From Crenothrix polyspora (GTDB taxonomy: Bacteria > Pseudomonadota > Gammaproteobacteria > Methylococcales > Methylomonadaceae), in the NCBI GenBank assembly GCA_945903675.1, contig CAMDOP010000018.1, forward strand, positions 1 through 22,770: DNA of 22,770 nt. The letters are read 5' to 3'. The notes under the pieces were generated by a model. That model worked only from the letters and a program-made list of their open reading frames with translations, was not told the DNA's origin and did no database searches. Made by a program: the position numbers and the translations under genes. Position 1 is the stretch's first letter, and each line of letters starts with the position of its first letter. This document shows positions 1 through 8,052 of this stretch, in pieces.

Positions 1-456
1 TTTAATTTTTTAACAGTTTGTAAAGCGCTGGATTAAATTGTGTTAGCTAATACAATATTACAGCTTTGTGATTTTTTAGCTATTATATACTTAAACCTGA
101 TGCTTTTGAAATTAGATCAAGGAAAATGACAAATTAGGACTATAAGCATCAATTCCTAATGCAAATTTAAGCTAAGTATTTATAAGTTGCCTGCACTTTT
201 TATACTGATTTAGGATGTCAGTGGCGAGATAGTGGGTATTTTAAGTAACAATATAAAAAGTTTGAATATTGCCAAACTTAACTTTAAGCAGCTAATATAT
301 TCACCTAGCTTTTTATGTTGATGGTTTGGTTATATAGGCTGACTCTTGGCAGGTAGATGAACTGCAAAATTGCAGGTTTAGTTTGGGTAGGTAGCGCTTA
401 TAAAGCGGATCATGTTATTGTTTCTATTTAAAACCTTTCATTTTCTTGGAGTTATT
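1..456. other. AT-rich gene-free stretch upstream of the DUF1993 gene
   Basis: No convincing reading frame or RNA gene is visible in this very AT-rich segment. The only structure I see is short dyads just before the gene: CTGCAA-AA-TTGCAG at 362-375 and a smaller one around 395-407 (CGCTT/AAGCG). Either could be a weak regulatory site or chance in AT-rich DNA. A promoter for the downstream gene is expected here but I cannot place one confidently. Confidence 0.5.
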
Positions 457-963
457 ATGTCTATATCTTTGTATCAAGCCTCTGTACCTTCATTTGTGCG
501 TATGTTAGGTAATTTATCTGAAATACTTAACAAAGCGGCGGCACATGCAGAAGCAAAAAAGATAGATCAGGCTATTTTTATTAATGGCCGTTTAGCACCT
601 GATATGTTTCCGCTAAGCCGTCAGGTTCAAATTGCTACCGATATGGTTAAAGGTTGTGCGGCTCGTTTGGCAGGTATAGAAGTGCCTAGTTATGAAGATA
701 ATGAAAGCAGTTTTGCTGAATTACAAATTCGTATAATTAAAACCATTGCTTTTTTACAAACGCTGAGCCCAGAGCAAATCGATGGTAATGAAGAGCGTGC
801 TATTCATTTGAAATTTGGTAGCAATGAAATGAATTTCTTAGGGCTGCCTTATTTATTGGATTTTGTGTTACCTAATTTTCACTTTCATCTGACCACAACT
901 TATGCCATCTTACGACATCAGGGCGTAGACATCGGTAAGATGGATTATGTTGGGCGCGTCTAA
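457..963 (+). CDS. DUF1993 domain-containing protein
   Basis: The product of about 168 residues spans the whole DUF1993 family. Recognisable features are the N-terminal SLYQASVPSF segment, the FINGRLAPDMFPL motif near residues 42-54, the middle FAELQIRI segment and the C-terminal FHLTTTYAILRHQGVDIGK stretch. The fold is predicted to be a helical bundle like DinB/YfiT proteins; the family has no firmly established biochemical role. The ATG at 457 is preferred over an upstream in-frame ATG at 412 because it has a good ribosome-binding site (GGAG at 448-451) and begins at the conserved N-terminus. The gene stands alone and converges with the MEKHLA gene, with only 35 bp between the stops. The family call is firm; a specific function cannot be given. 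Confidence 0.85.
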   Translation: MSISLYQASVPSFVRMLGNLSEILNKAAAHAEAKKIDQAIFINGRLAPDMFPLSRQVQIATDMVKGCAARLAGIEVPSYEDNESSFAELQIRIIKTIAFLQTLSPEQIDGNEERAIHLKFGSNEMNFLGLPYLLDFVLPNFHFHLTTTYAILRHQGVDIGKMDYVGRV

Positions 964-998
964 AAATGATACCTTCGTGAGTGCTTAAGCGGGTCTTG

Positions 999-1466
999 CT
1001 ATAAATAGAGCCATTGATTAAAGCAGGCCGCTTGGCCTTGATAAACTTGATGTTTATCGATTAGATTCCAAACCAAGGCATTTTTAATAATAAAGCGCTT
1101 GCCTGTGCTTGATAGTCTGATACCCTCATAATGATCGATATAGCCTTTTTGGGTAACTACCGTTAATAAGCGCTCGCGCTCACTTTGATTAACAGGTTCT
1201 GCGGAGTGTTTCGAAGGCAGGCAAGTAAAGTCATGCCAATTAAACTCAAATAATTCTAAGGCTTTTTGGTTAGCGTAATTAAAGACTGGGTCGGCATCAG
1301 TATTATGCGTGACCACAGCAAAGTCGGCTGCAAATAAGCGCTTTGCAAAGTCAAGCTCTGAAATGCTCTCGGGGATGAGTTCTGTTAGTAACCAGTGATT
1401 ATAGCTATGCTTAATTAGCTGTGCATGTTCGATAAGAAAGTTATTTTTTTCGCTGGGGTAATCCAT
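999..1466 (-). CDS. MEKHLA domain (PAS-like) protein
   Basis: This 155-residue protein consists of one MEKHLA domain, a PAS-related sensory fold found in bacterial single-domain proteins and plant HD-ZIP III factors. Family hallmarks are HWLLTELIPE near the N-terminus, the DPVFNYANQKALELFEF stretch, PSKHSAEP, GYIDHYEGIRLSSTGKRF, and the ending QAACFNQWLYL. The ATG at 1466 is chosen because the open frame further upstream lies inside the overlapping tauE gene and does not look like family sequence; a weak GAG lies upstream. The start is 11 bp after the TauE/SafE stop, so the two are probably co-transcribed. It may sense a small ligand or redox state, but that is inference. No signal peptide or membrane segment is visible. 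Confidence 0.85.
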   Translation of the reverse strand: MDYPSEKNNFLIEHAQLIKHSYNHWLLTELIPESISELDFAKRLFAADFAVVTHNTDADPVFNYANQKALELFEFNWHDFTCLPSKHSAEPVNQSERERLLTVVTQKGYIDHYEGIRLSSTGKRFIIKNALVWNLIDKHQVYQGQAACFNQWLYL

Positions 1467-1477
1467 AAAAACACTCG

Positions 1478-2233
1478 TTAACGTACAAATAGCCAAGTGC
1501 TTAAGGTCATGCCGACTAACACCACAAAACCGCGCATGATGTTTTCTGGTAGACGATGTACCAACCAACTGCCTAAGAATCCACCTCCGATACCACCGAC
1601 AGCTAGCGCCAATCCAGCCAACCAATCTACATGATTAGAGAAAGCAAACAAGATTACAGCTGAAGCGTTCATAGCCATGGCGAGTACGTTTTTAGTAGCC
1701 GTTGCCATGCGGATTTTTTGTCCAGCGAGACTTAAGGTGGCTAGCATTAAAATTCCAATGCCTCCGCCAAAATAACCACCATAAATGCCTATTATAAATT
1801 GCACTAAGGCCAGTAGAGGTTGCGGCATCGTCTGGACACTATGCAGTGTCGTTTTACGAAAACTCCCCCATGTGAATAGTGCAGTGGCGATAAGTACTAG
1901 CCAAGGCACCAGTTGCGTAAAGAAAGTGACAGGGGTATTTAGCAATAACATTGCTCCAACCAAGCCACCAGCGATGCTTATCGCAAATAATTTTTTTAAG
2001 CTCAGCTCACCCACACCCCCCGCTAATTTACGTCCAGCGAGTGATGAGGTCATTTGATTGGGGAACAGGGCTAGCGTAGAGGTGATATTAGCTGATAAAG
2101 GATCTAACCCAACTAGCAGTAGAGTAGGGAAGGTGATAAAAGAGCCGCCTCCAGCCAGGGTGTTTTGGGTACCCGCATACAGACCGGCCAGAGAGATAAG
2201 TAACAATAGGGTGGGGTCGTATTGAAATATCAT
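1478..2233 (-). CDS. TauE/SafE family membrane permease
   Basis: This is an integral membrane protein of about 251 residues of the TauE/SafE (COG0730) family, implicated in export or uptake of sulfite, sulfonates and other organic anions. The sequence alternates hydrophobic helices with the family's paired glycine-rich repeats: NTLAGGGSFITFPTLLLVG in the first half and GIYGGYFGGGIGILML in the second, each followed by an ATxxxN- or ANxTST-type segment. Two starts are possible. The ATG at 2233 (MIFQYDPTLLLL) matches where family members normally begin; the upstream ATG at 2299 would add 22 atypical residues and sits in a small AT-rich hairpin. Neither has a strong ribosome-binding site. The substrate cannot be assigned. 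It lies 128 bp downstream of the fhs stop and just upstream of the MEKHLA gene on the same strand. Confidence 0.82.
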   Translation of the reverse strand: MIFQYDPTLLLLISLAGLYAGTQNTLAGGGSFITFPTLLLVGLDPLSANITSTLALFPNQMTSSLAGRKLAGGVGELSLKKLFAISIAGGLVGAMLLLNTPVTFFTQLVPWLVLIATALFTWGSFRKTTLHSVQTMPQPLLALVQFIIGIYGGYFGGGIGILMLATLSLAGQKIRMATATKNVLAMAMNASAVILFAFSNHVDWLAGLALAVGGIGGGFLGSWLVHRLPENIMRGFVVLVGMTLSTWLFVR

Positions 2234-2361
2234 GCTATCTATCTGAGTAATGGTGGGCGACTGGAGTAAAACAGCTTTGGCTGTTTTAAGAACTAACATG
2301 TAAAGATGTTACACTCCAGTCATCAAACAACGACTTATGTCACACAAAGAATAACATAGGT

Positions 2362-4035
2362 TTAAAATAAGCCCGTTATTCTACCATTATCATCAATATC
2401 AATACGTTCTGCAGCAGGCACTTTGGGTAAACCTGGCATGGTCATAATGTCACCAGCAATAGCAACAATAAAGCCAGCACCATTGGCGAGTTTGAGTTCA
2501 CGTATTTCTAAGGTATGGCCCGTCGGTGCGCCTTTAGTATTAGGGTTGGTAGAAAATGACATTTGGGTTTTAGCCATGCAGATAGGGAAGTGTCCATAAT
2601 CGGCATTCCATTCGGCAAGTTGGGCTTTTACTTTGGCGCTGGCGGTAATGCCCTTTGCACCATAAAGCTTAGTGGCGATGGTTTCGATTTTATCCCATAA
2701 ACTGAGATTTTCATCATAGACAAAAGTAAAGCCAGGCTCACGCGCATCAACGACATCAAGCACACTCTGTGCTAAGTCTTCAGCGCCAGCGCCACCATTT
2801 GCCCAATGTTTAGAGACGATACAGGTTGCTCCTAAAGCTGCACATTGCTGTTGTAATAAAGCAATTTCTACATCGCTATCAAAGGTGAAATGATTAATAC
2901 AGACCACACACGGTAAGCCGTAATGCTCGGTAATATTATGATAATGACGCTCAAGATTAACAAAGCCCTGTTCTAAGGCCTCTAGGTTTTCTTGATTTAA
3001 GTCGTTTTTAGCTACACCGCCGTGAAACTTTAAGGCTCTAATGGTGGCTACCAACACCACTGCTGAGGGCGTTAATCCAGACATGCGGCATTTGATGTCA
3101 ATAAATTTTTCAGCCCCTAAGTCAGCACCAAAGCCGGCTTCTGTCACTACATAATCAGCCAGTTTTAGGGCAGTTTTTGTTGCGGTGACAGTGTTGCAGC
3201 CATGGGCAATATTGGCAAAAGGACCGCCATGAATGATAGCGATATTATTTTCTAGGGTTTGCACCAAATTAGGGTTGATCGCATCTTTTAATATAGCTGC
3301 CATTGCACCTTGGGCATTTAAATCACTGGCATAAACGGGCGTAATACGGTCTGATTTATAACCAATGATAATGCGACCTAGCCGATTTTTTAGGTCAGCG
3401 CGATTGGTGGCTAAACATAATATAGCCATGACTTCAGAAGCCACTACGATGTCATAACCGTCTTCACGCAAATAACCATTGGCAGGGCCACCCATACCGA
3501 CGACGATATGACGCAGGGCACGATCATTCATATCAACCACACGTTTCCATTGGATACGCCTTGGGTCTATATCCAAGCTGTTACCATGATTGATATGATT
3601 GTCTATTAGCGCAGATAATAGATTATGGGCTACGCCGATGGCATGAAAGTCACCGGTAAAATGCAGGTTGATGTCTTCCATGGGTACTACTTGTGCATAA
3701 CCGCCACCAGCAGCGCCGCCTTTTACACCAAAGCAGGGGCCTAATGAAGGTTCGCGTAGGCACATGATGGTTTTTTTGTCTAAGCGGTTCATAGCATCAC
3801 CTAAACCGACCGTGGTGGTGGTTTTACCTTCACCGGCGGGAGTAGGGCTAATAGCCGTTACTAGAATGAGTTTGCCATCGGGTATATTAGCCAAGCTATT
3901 GATGTATTCTAGTGATAATTTAGCTTTGTAATGACCATAAGGCTCTAAATGCTCTGGGTCTATATTGTATTGTACTTTAGCTAACGCGATGATTGGTCGC
4001 ATAGTGGCTTTTTGGGCAATTTCTATATCTGACAT
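2362..4035 (-). CDS. fhs: Formate--tetrahydrofolate ligase (FTHFS)
   Basis: The enzyme condenses formate with tetrahydrofolate using ATP to give 10-formyl-THF, a cytosolic entry point for one-carbon units into the serine cycle and biosynthesis (called ftfL in methylotrophs). At 557 residues it is full length for the family. The ATP-binding P-loop TPAGEGKTTTT is at about residues 65-75, followed by the REPSLGPCFGVKGGAAGGG signature at about 94-112. The C-terminus ends in the expected GDIMTMPGLPKVPAAERIDID segment. The ATG at 4035 has an AGGAA ribosome-binding site 6 bp upstream. It is the last gene of the mtdA-gck-glyA-fhs cluster, separated from glyA by 95 bp that contain a REP-like palindrome. 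The assignment is very secure; the operon link to glyA is inferred from strand and pathway. Confidence 0.97.
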   Translation of the reverse strand: MSDIEIAQKATMRPIIALAKVQYNIDPEHLEPYGHYKAKLSLEYINSLANIPDGKLILVTAISPTPAGEGKTTTTVGLGDAMNRLDKKTIMCLREPSLGPCFGVKGGAAGGGYAQVVPMEDINLHFTGDFHAIGVAHNLLSALIDNHINHGNSLDIDPRRIQWKRVVDMNDRALRHIVVGMGGPANGYLREDGYDIVVASEVMAILCLATNRADLKNRLGRIIIGYKSDRITPVYASDLNAQGAMAAILKDAINPNLVQTLENNIAIIHGGPFANIAHGCNTVTATKTALKLADYVVTEAGFGADLGAEKFIDIKCRMSGLTPSAVVLVATIRALKFHGGVAKNDLNQENLEALEQGFVNLERHYHNITEHYGLPCVVCINHFTFDSDVEIALLQQQCAALGATCIVSKHWANGGAGAEDLAQSVLDVVDAREPGFTFVYDENLSLWDKIETIATKLYGAKGITASAKVKAQLAEWNADYGHFPICMAKTQMSFSTNPNTKGAPTGHTLEIRELKLANGAGFIVAIAGDIMTMPGLPKVPAAERIDIDDNGRITGLF

Positions 4036-4091
4036 GTAATTCCTAAGCTAATAATTTTTTGAGCAGTAACCAATACGAAGAATCCAAGTAG

Positions 4092-4118
4092 GTCGGGTTA
4101 GCACTAGCGTAACCCGAC
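4092..4118. repeat. REP-like palindrome between glyA and fhs
   Basis: A 9-bp perfect inverted repeat, GTCGGGTTA (4092-4100) and TAACCCGAC (4110-4118), encloses the loop GCACTAGCG. It is more GC-rich than the surrounding DNA. Short GTCGGGTTA/TAACCCGAC palindromes of this kind occur as dispersed intergenic repeats in many proteobacteria. Sitting inside the cluster, it could stabilise the upstream glyA message or weaken readthrough into fhs; that effect is inference. It lacks a T-run, so I do not call it a terminator. Confidence 0.6.
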
Positions 4119-4130
4119 AACTTCATAGCA

Positions 4131-5384
4131 TTAACTATAAACTGGAAAACGCGCGCATAGCGCACTGACCTTTTCACGTACTGCAGCAATTACGGTGTCG
4201 TCTTCCATGTTTTCCATGACATCACACATCATATTTGCTATCTCTATCATTTCGGCTTCTTTGAAGCCACGGGTAGTGGGGGCAGGTGTGCCGACACGTA
4301 TGCCGCTAGTCACAAAAGGTGATTGTGGATCATGAGGTACGGCATTTTTATTGACGGTAATATGCGCTTTGCTAAGCGCCGCATCAGCTGCTTTGCCAGT
4401 AATGCCTTTAGGAATTAAAGAGACCAACATCAAATGATTGTCAGTGCCGTCTGAGACGATCTCAAAGCCACGTTTGATAAAAATCTCAGCCATGGCTTTT
4501 GCATTGTTGATCACTTGTTGCTGATAGAGGCGAAACTCTGGCTGCATCGCTTCTTTAAAGGCGACGGCTTTGGCGGCAATAATGTGCATCGCTGGGCCGC
4601 CTTGTATGCCCGGAAAAATACTGGAATCAATTTTCTTTTCGATCTCAGGATTACTTTTACAAAGTATCAATCCGCCTCTAGGACCACGTAAAGATTTATG
4701 TGTGGTGCTAGTGACTACATCGGCAAAAGGCACAGGATTAGGATATAAACCTGCCGCGATTAAACCAGCAACATGAGCCATATCGACCACAAAGTAAGCA
4801 CCCACTTTATCAGCGATGTCGCGAAACTTTTGCCAATCCCAAACCCGTGAATACGCAGAAAAGCCTGCTATGATGAGCTTTGGTTTATGTTCTAAGGCTA
4901 GCGCTTCTACTTGTGCGTAATCAATTTCACCGCTGTGAGCGGCTAAGCCATATTGAATAGCCTTATAGATTTTCCCAGAGAAATTAGGTTTAGCGCCATG
5001 CGTTAAATGACCACCATCAGCCAAGCTTAAACCTAAAATAGTATCGCCTGGTTGTATCAAAGCCATGAATACTGCCATATTGGCTTGAGAGCCAGAGTGC
5101 GCTTGTACGTTGGCGTAATCCGCTGAGAATAAGGCTTTGGCCCGGTCAATGGCTAGTTGTTCGACTTTATCTACAAACTCACAGCCACCATAATAACGTT
5201 TGCCAGGATAACCTTCGGCATATTTGTTGGTTAATTGTGAGCCTTGTGCTTCCATGACCCGTGGGCTGGCGTAGTTTTCTGAAGCGATCAGTTCGATGTG
5301 ATCTTCTTGACGACAACGCTCTTCTTCCATAGCTTGGAACAGATCATCATCAAAGCCTTCGATGGACATAGATTTTTTAAACAT
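4131..5384 (-). CDS. glyA: Serine hydroxymethyltransferase
   Basis: This PLP enzyme transfers the methylene group of methylene-THF to glycine, making serine; in serine-cycle organisms this is the step that brings C1 units into the cycle. At 417 residues it is full length. The PLP lysine is K230 in VTSTTHKSLRGPRGG, and D201/H204 of DMAHVAGL stack on and hold the cofactor. ELIASENYAS and NKYAEGYPGKRYYGG are in the N-terminal third. Two positions differ from the E. coli-type protein: LADGGHLTHG has Asp where LAHGGHLTHG is common, and AGFSAYSR replaces the usual AYPR. The ATG at 5384 has an AGGGAA site; an in-frame ATG five codons in (MSIEGF) is a weaker alternative. It starts 15 bp after the glycerate kinase stop. 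Confidence 0.97.
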   Translation of the reverse strand: MFKKSMSIEGFDDDLFQAMEEERCRQEDHIELIASENYASPRVMEAQGSQLTNKYAEGYPGKRYYGGCEFVDKVEQLAIDRAKALFSADYANVQAHSGSQANMAVFMALIQPGDTILGLSLADGGHLTHGAKPNFSGKIYKAIQYGLAAHSGEIDYAQVEALALEHKPKLIIAGFSAYSRVWDWQKFRDIADKVGAYFVVDMAHVAGLIAAGLYPNPVPFADVVTSTTHKSLRGPRGGLILCKSNPEIEKKIDSSIFPGIQGGPAMHIIAAKAVAFKEAMQPEFRLYQQQVINNAKAMAEIFIKRGFEIVSDGTDNHLMLVSLIPKGITGKAADAALSKAHITVNKNAVPHDPQSPFVTSGIRVGTPAPTTRGFKEAEMIEIANMMCDVMENMEDDTVIAAVREKVSALCARFPVYS

Positions 5385-5399
5385 GGGTTTCCCTAAATT

Positions 5400-6794
5400 T
5401 TAAAGTAAAGTGGGTATAACAGTAGGATAAAGTAATAATACTTGTAAATCCGCTACATTAGTACCAGTTGCACCGGTCATCAGTAAATCTTGTGAACCTT
5501 GTAGAGCCGTATAAGAGTCATTGTTATTAAGTAAGGCTTGCGGGTCGAGGTCTGCTTGCATCATGCGTGTTAAGCTGTTTTGATCAACCATGCCGCCAGC
5601 AGCGTCCGTAGGGCCGTCGCGACCATCAGTACCGCCACTCAGAAAAGTCCAGTTACCTTTTAAATCATGTTGCTGGGCAGCTAATGCAAAAGCCAGTGCC
5701 AGTTCTTGGTTGCGGCCACCGCGTCCTGTGCCTTTTAGGCTGACAGTCGTTTCTCCCCCTGCCACTAAAGCTAGAGTTTGACTGATGCCGTTATTGCTCA
5801 GTTTCTTGGCGGCTCGTACCCAAATTTCTGCGGCAGTTTTGGCTTCACCACATAGATGTGAATCATACAGCTGTGTTTGGTAGCCGAGTTGCTCTGCAGT
5901 TTTTATTGCGGCATTCACGCTGATAGTATTGCTACCGATTAAGGTCTGTGTGCTATTTTTGAAAATAAGGTCATCAGCTTTGGCTGTTTCCTGAATATTA
6001 CCTAAGCTACCTTGTTCTAAGTGCTGCTTAACCTGATAAGGCACTTGCTCCCAAATTCCATAGGCGTTAAATATGGCTATGGCATCGCTATAGGTGCTGG
6101 GGTCAGGAACTGTGGGGCCACTGGCAATGCTGCTTAACTCATCTCCTATTACATCAGATAATATAAAAGCATGTACATTAGCTGGAGCAGCTAGGCGAAC
6201 AAAACCACCACCTTTTAATTTGGATAAATGTTTACGTACACAGTTTATTTGGTTGATGCTTGCGCCGCAAGCGAGAAGTAGATTAGTGGTGAAAATCTTT
6301 TCTTCTAGCGTAATCGCATCGACTGGATAAGGAATTAGTGCTGAACCCCCACCACTGACTAGCACTAAAATCAGCTCACCTTGTTGCGCGCGAGTTAGCA
6401 GTTCGGCGCAGTAGTGGGCGGCATCAAGGCCATTTTGATCAGGCAAAGGGTGTCCGGCACCTATTACCCTGGTTTCGGCAACTTCGATTACATTTTCATA
6501 ATTAGTCACGGCGATGCCAGGCGCCGAAAATAAGTGCGCCGGTATGATTTCTTGAGCCGCCTTAGACATGGCGCAAGCCGCTTTACCTATAGCAATTAGC
6601 TGTATTTTAGACCATAGGCCTGAAAGTGTTTGGCTAGGGTCATCTAAATTTAGTTGGATCGTTATACGCTCGCCATCTGAACTTAAACAGCGTTTAACCG
6701 CTAAATAAGGATCAGCAGCTTTTATGCCGGCTAGAAAAATGCTTAAGGCTGCTGATCTTGATGATAAAGTGCTAGTGATTACCGAATAGCTCAT
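5400..6794 (-). CDS. gck: Glycerate 2-kinase, MOFRL family
   Basis: The 464-residue protein has the DUF4147 N-terminal domain plus C-terminal MOFRL domain of the bacterial glycerate 2-kinase family. It phosphorylates D-glycerate to 2-phosphoglycerate with ATP, the exit step of the serine cycle's glycerate branch. Visible signatures are VSGGGSALIP (about 146-155), RKHLSKLKGGGF (187-198), SDVIGDELSSIASGPTVPD (213-231), GGETTVSLKGTGRGGRNQE (346-364) and SGGTDGRDGPTDAAGG (386-401). No Shine-Dalgarno is obvious before the ATG at 6794, which lies 15 bp after the mtdA stop; translational coupling is plausible. Position between mtdA and glyA supports the serine-cycle role, although the same family serves glyoxylate use and sugar-acid catabolism elsewhere. 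Confidence 0.93.
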   Translation of the reverse strand: MSYSVITSTLSSRSAALSIFLAGIKAADPYLAVKRCLSSDGERITIQLNLDDPSQTLSGLWSKIQLIAIGKAACAMSKAAQEIIPAHLFSAPGIAVTNYENVIEVAETRVIGAGHPLPDQNGLDAAHYCAELLTRAQQGELILVLVSGGGSALIPYPVDAITLEEKIFTTNLLLACGASINQINCVRKHLSKLKGGGFVRLAAPANVHAFILSDVIGDELSSIASGPTVPDPSTYSDAIAIFNAYGIWEQVPYQVKQHLEQGSLGNIQETAKADDLIFKNSTQTLIGSNTISVNAAIKTAEQLGYQTQLYDSHLCGEAKTAAEIWVRAAKKLSNNGISQTLALVAGGETTVSLKGTGRGGRNQELALAFALAAQQHDLKGNWTFLSGGTDGRDGPTDAAGGMVDQNSLTRMMQADLDPQALLNNNDSYTALQGSQDLLMTGATGTNVADLQVLLLYPTVIPTLL

Positions 6795-6809
6795 AAGGAC
6801 TGAGGTTGA

Positions 6810-7667
6810 TTAAGCCATGTCTTTAGCTAAAGCGTAGATGTTTGCGGCATCAAGTACCTGTTTGTTGTCGGTAAATAATTGAGCGATACAGGCGCGATGT
6901 AAGGCGAGTTTTAAGGTACCAAAACCGATAGCTCCCCAGATGACTTTACCATGGCGTACCGTGCCTTTATCCATCATGTCGGTGCCGCCTATGCCTAGTG
7001 GTGGAGTGGCGTTAGCATCGGCTATCATTTCTAGATTAGGATTGTTTTGCCATTGTTCAACGGTAAGTAGTTCAACACCTGCAGCGCCAGTTGCTAAAAC
7101 TATTTGAGCGTCTTTTATAGCTAAGGCTCGATCATCATTATCAAAGGCAACTATAGGTGTAATAGTGACACCAAAACGAGCGTTCATATTATCACAAGCG
7201 GCAGTTGCTCTAGCCAGGGTGCGAGCAGTCAGTGAGACCTTTGCGCCTTCTTGAGCGAGTAGTGTTGCTGCACGTTGACCTACAGGCCCAGTACCCGCTA
7301 ATACGACCGCTTTTTTGCCGGCGAGTACGCCACTAGTGCCAAGTTTTGCAACGGCTGCCGCTGCTGTGGTATTGCTGCCATTACTGTCTAGCATCACAGA
7401 GACTTGAAAGCCGGAAAAGAAGCAGGCTTGTACCGCAGCCAATAATTGTTGACCTGCTATTATGTCGCTACCGCCAATAAATATGGCGGTGTTTTTTTTA
7501 TCTTTGGGTGCACGGGTAAAAATAGTACCTTCTACAAGAGCGGTGATATTTTCTGGCGTTAATCCACCATGACCAATAACATGATCAGCCCCACCATCAT
7601 AGCCAACAATGGTATCGAAAACTGAAGGGTGGCTGTCTGTGTCGAATTGGAATAGCAGTTTTTTCAT
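6810..7667 (-). CDS. mtdA: NADP-dependent methylene-H4F/H4MPT dehydrogenase MtdA
   Basis: MtdA oxidises methylene-tetrahydromethanopterin or methylene-tetrahydrofolate to the methenyl form with NADP+, linking C1 oxidation and assimilation in the cytoplasm of methylotrophs. The 285 residues match the family closely: the MKKLLFQFDTD start, SVFDTIVGYDGGADHV (15-30), MLDSNGSNTTAAA (92-104), the Rossmann glycine motif GTGPVG at 125-130, and the end segment LHRACIAQLF...IYALAKDMA. It is not a FolD-type enzyme. The ATG at 7667 has a strong AGGTAGG site and a TATAAT box about 43 bp further upstream. As first gene of the cluster it probably sets expression of gck, glyA and fhs. MtdA is strongly associated with methylotrophs, so it is the best taxonomic marker here. 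Confidence 0.96.
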   Translation of the reverse strand: MKKLLFQFDTDSHPSVFDTIVGYDGGADHVIGHGGLTPENITALVEGTIFTRAPKDKKNTAIFIGGSDIIAGQQLLAAVQACFFSGFQVSVMLDSNGSNTTAAAAVAKLGTSGVLAGKKAVVLAGTGPVGQRAATLLAQEGAKVSLTARTLARATAACDNMNARFGVTITPIVAFDNDDRALAIKDAQIVLATGAAGVELLTVEQWQNNPNLEMIADANATPPLGIGGTDMMDKGTVRHGKVIWGAIGFGTLKLALHRACIAQLFTDNKQVLDAANIYALAKDMA

Positions 7668-8052
7668 TAACCTACCTGTGACTATGCGTTAATGCGATTA
7701 TTTGGGCATATTATACCCGATAAAATGATCTCTGCCCTGATTAAGCTGTGTTTATAAGCAATTCCTATGATGCTTGTAAAGCAACTCAATTAATGGAATC
7801 TCATAGAAAATTGGACTGTGATTTAAGTGAATAACATCAAAATGAAAATATCTGTGTCGATACGGGGTGTTTTTAACTGAGCAGGAATGATACGATTGCG
7901 CTAATTATATTAGTTATCCCCTCATAGCATTGCTATCAAGTTACACGCTAAAGGGTTCTAGGTTTTTGTATAGGTGCTAGGAATCGCAGGTATTCCAAGT
8001 AATAGTGGGCTGAGTGTAAGCTTATAGTCTGATAAGAATTAAAGGAAAATAA
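7668..8052. other. Divergent mtdA / mdh regulatory region
   Basis: This 385-bp region separates the divergently transcribed mtdA and mdh genes and should hold both promoters. Apart from the mtdA -10 box (separate entry), I see a short dyad ATAGCA-T-TGCTAT at 7926-7938 and a possible mdh -10 TATAGT at 8023-8028 without a matching -35 hexamer. The shared region suggests the two transcription units may be co-regulated, perhaps by a serine-cycle regulator, but no regulator gene or named operator is visible. Confidence 0.5.
7710..7715 (-). promoter_or_regulatory. Candidate -10 box of the mtdA operon
   Basis: Read on the minus strand this is a perfect TATAAT, about 43 nt upstream of the mtdA ATG, which leaves room for a leader of roughly 35 nt with the AGGTAGG ribosome-binding site. 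No good TTGACA-like -35 lies 15-18 nt upstream (the sequence there is around AGGGCA), so the promoter may need an activator. Confidence 0.5.

Noticed and set aside
362..375. CTGCAA-AA-TTGCAG dyad as a regulatory hairpin
   Set aside because: Six-bp arms are expected by chance in AT-rich DNA, and nothing else supports a role; mentioned only within the spacer entry.
1467..1625. Upstream extension of the MEKHLA protein (53 residues)
   Set aside because: It lies wholly inside the tauE reading region, is Arg/Trp-rich and unlike the family; the downstream ATG fits better.
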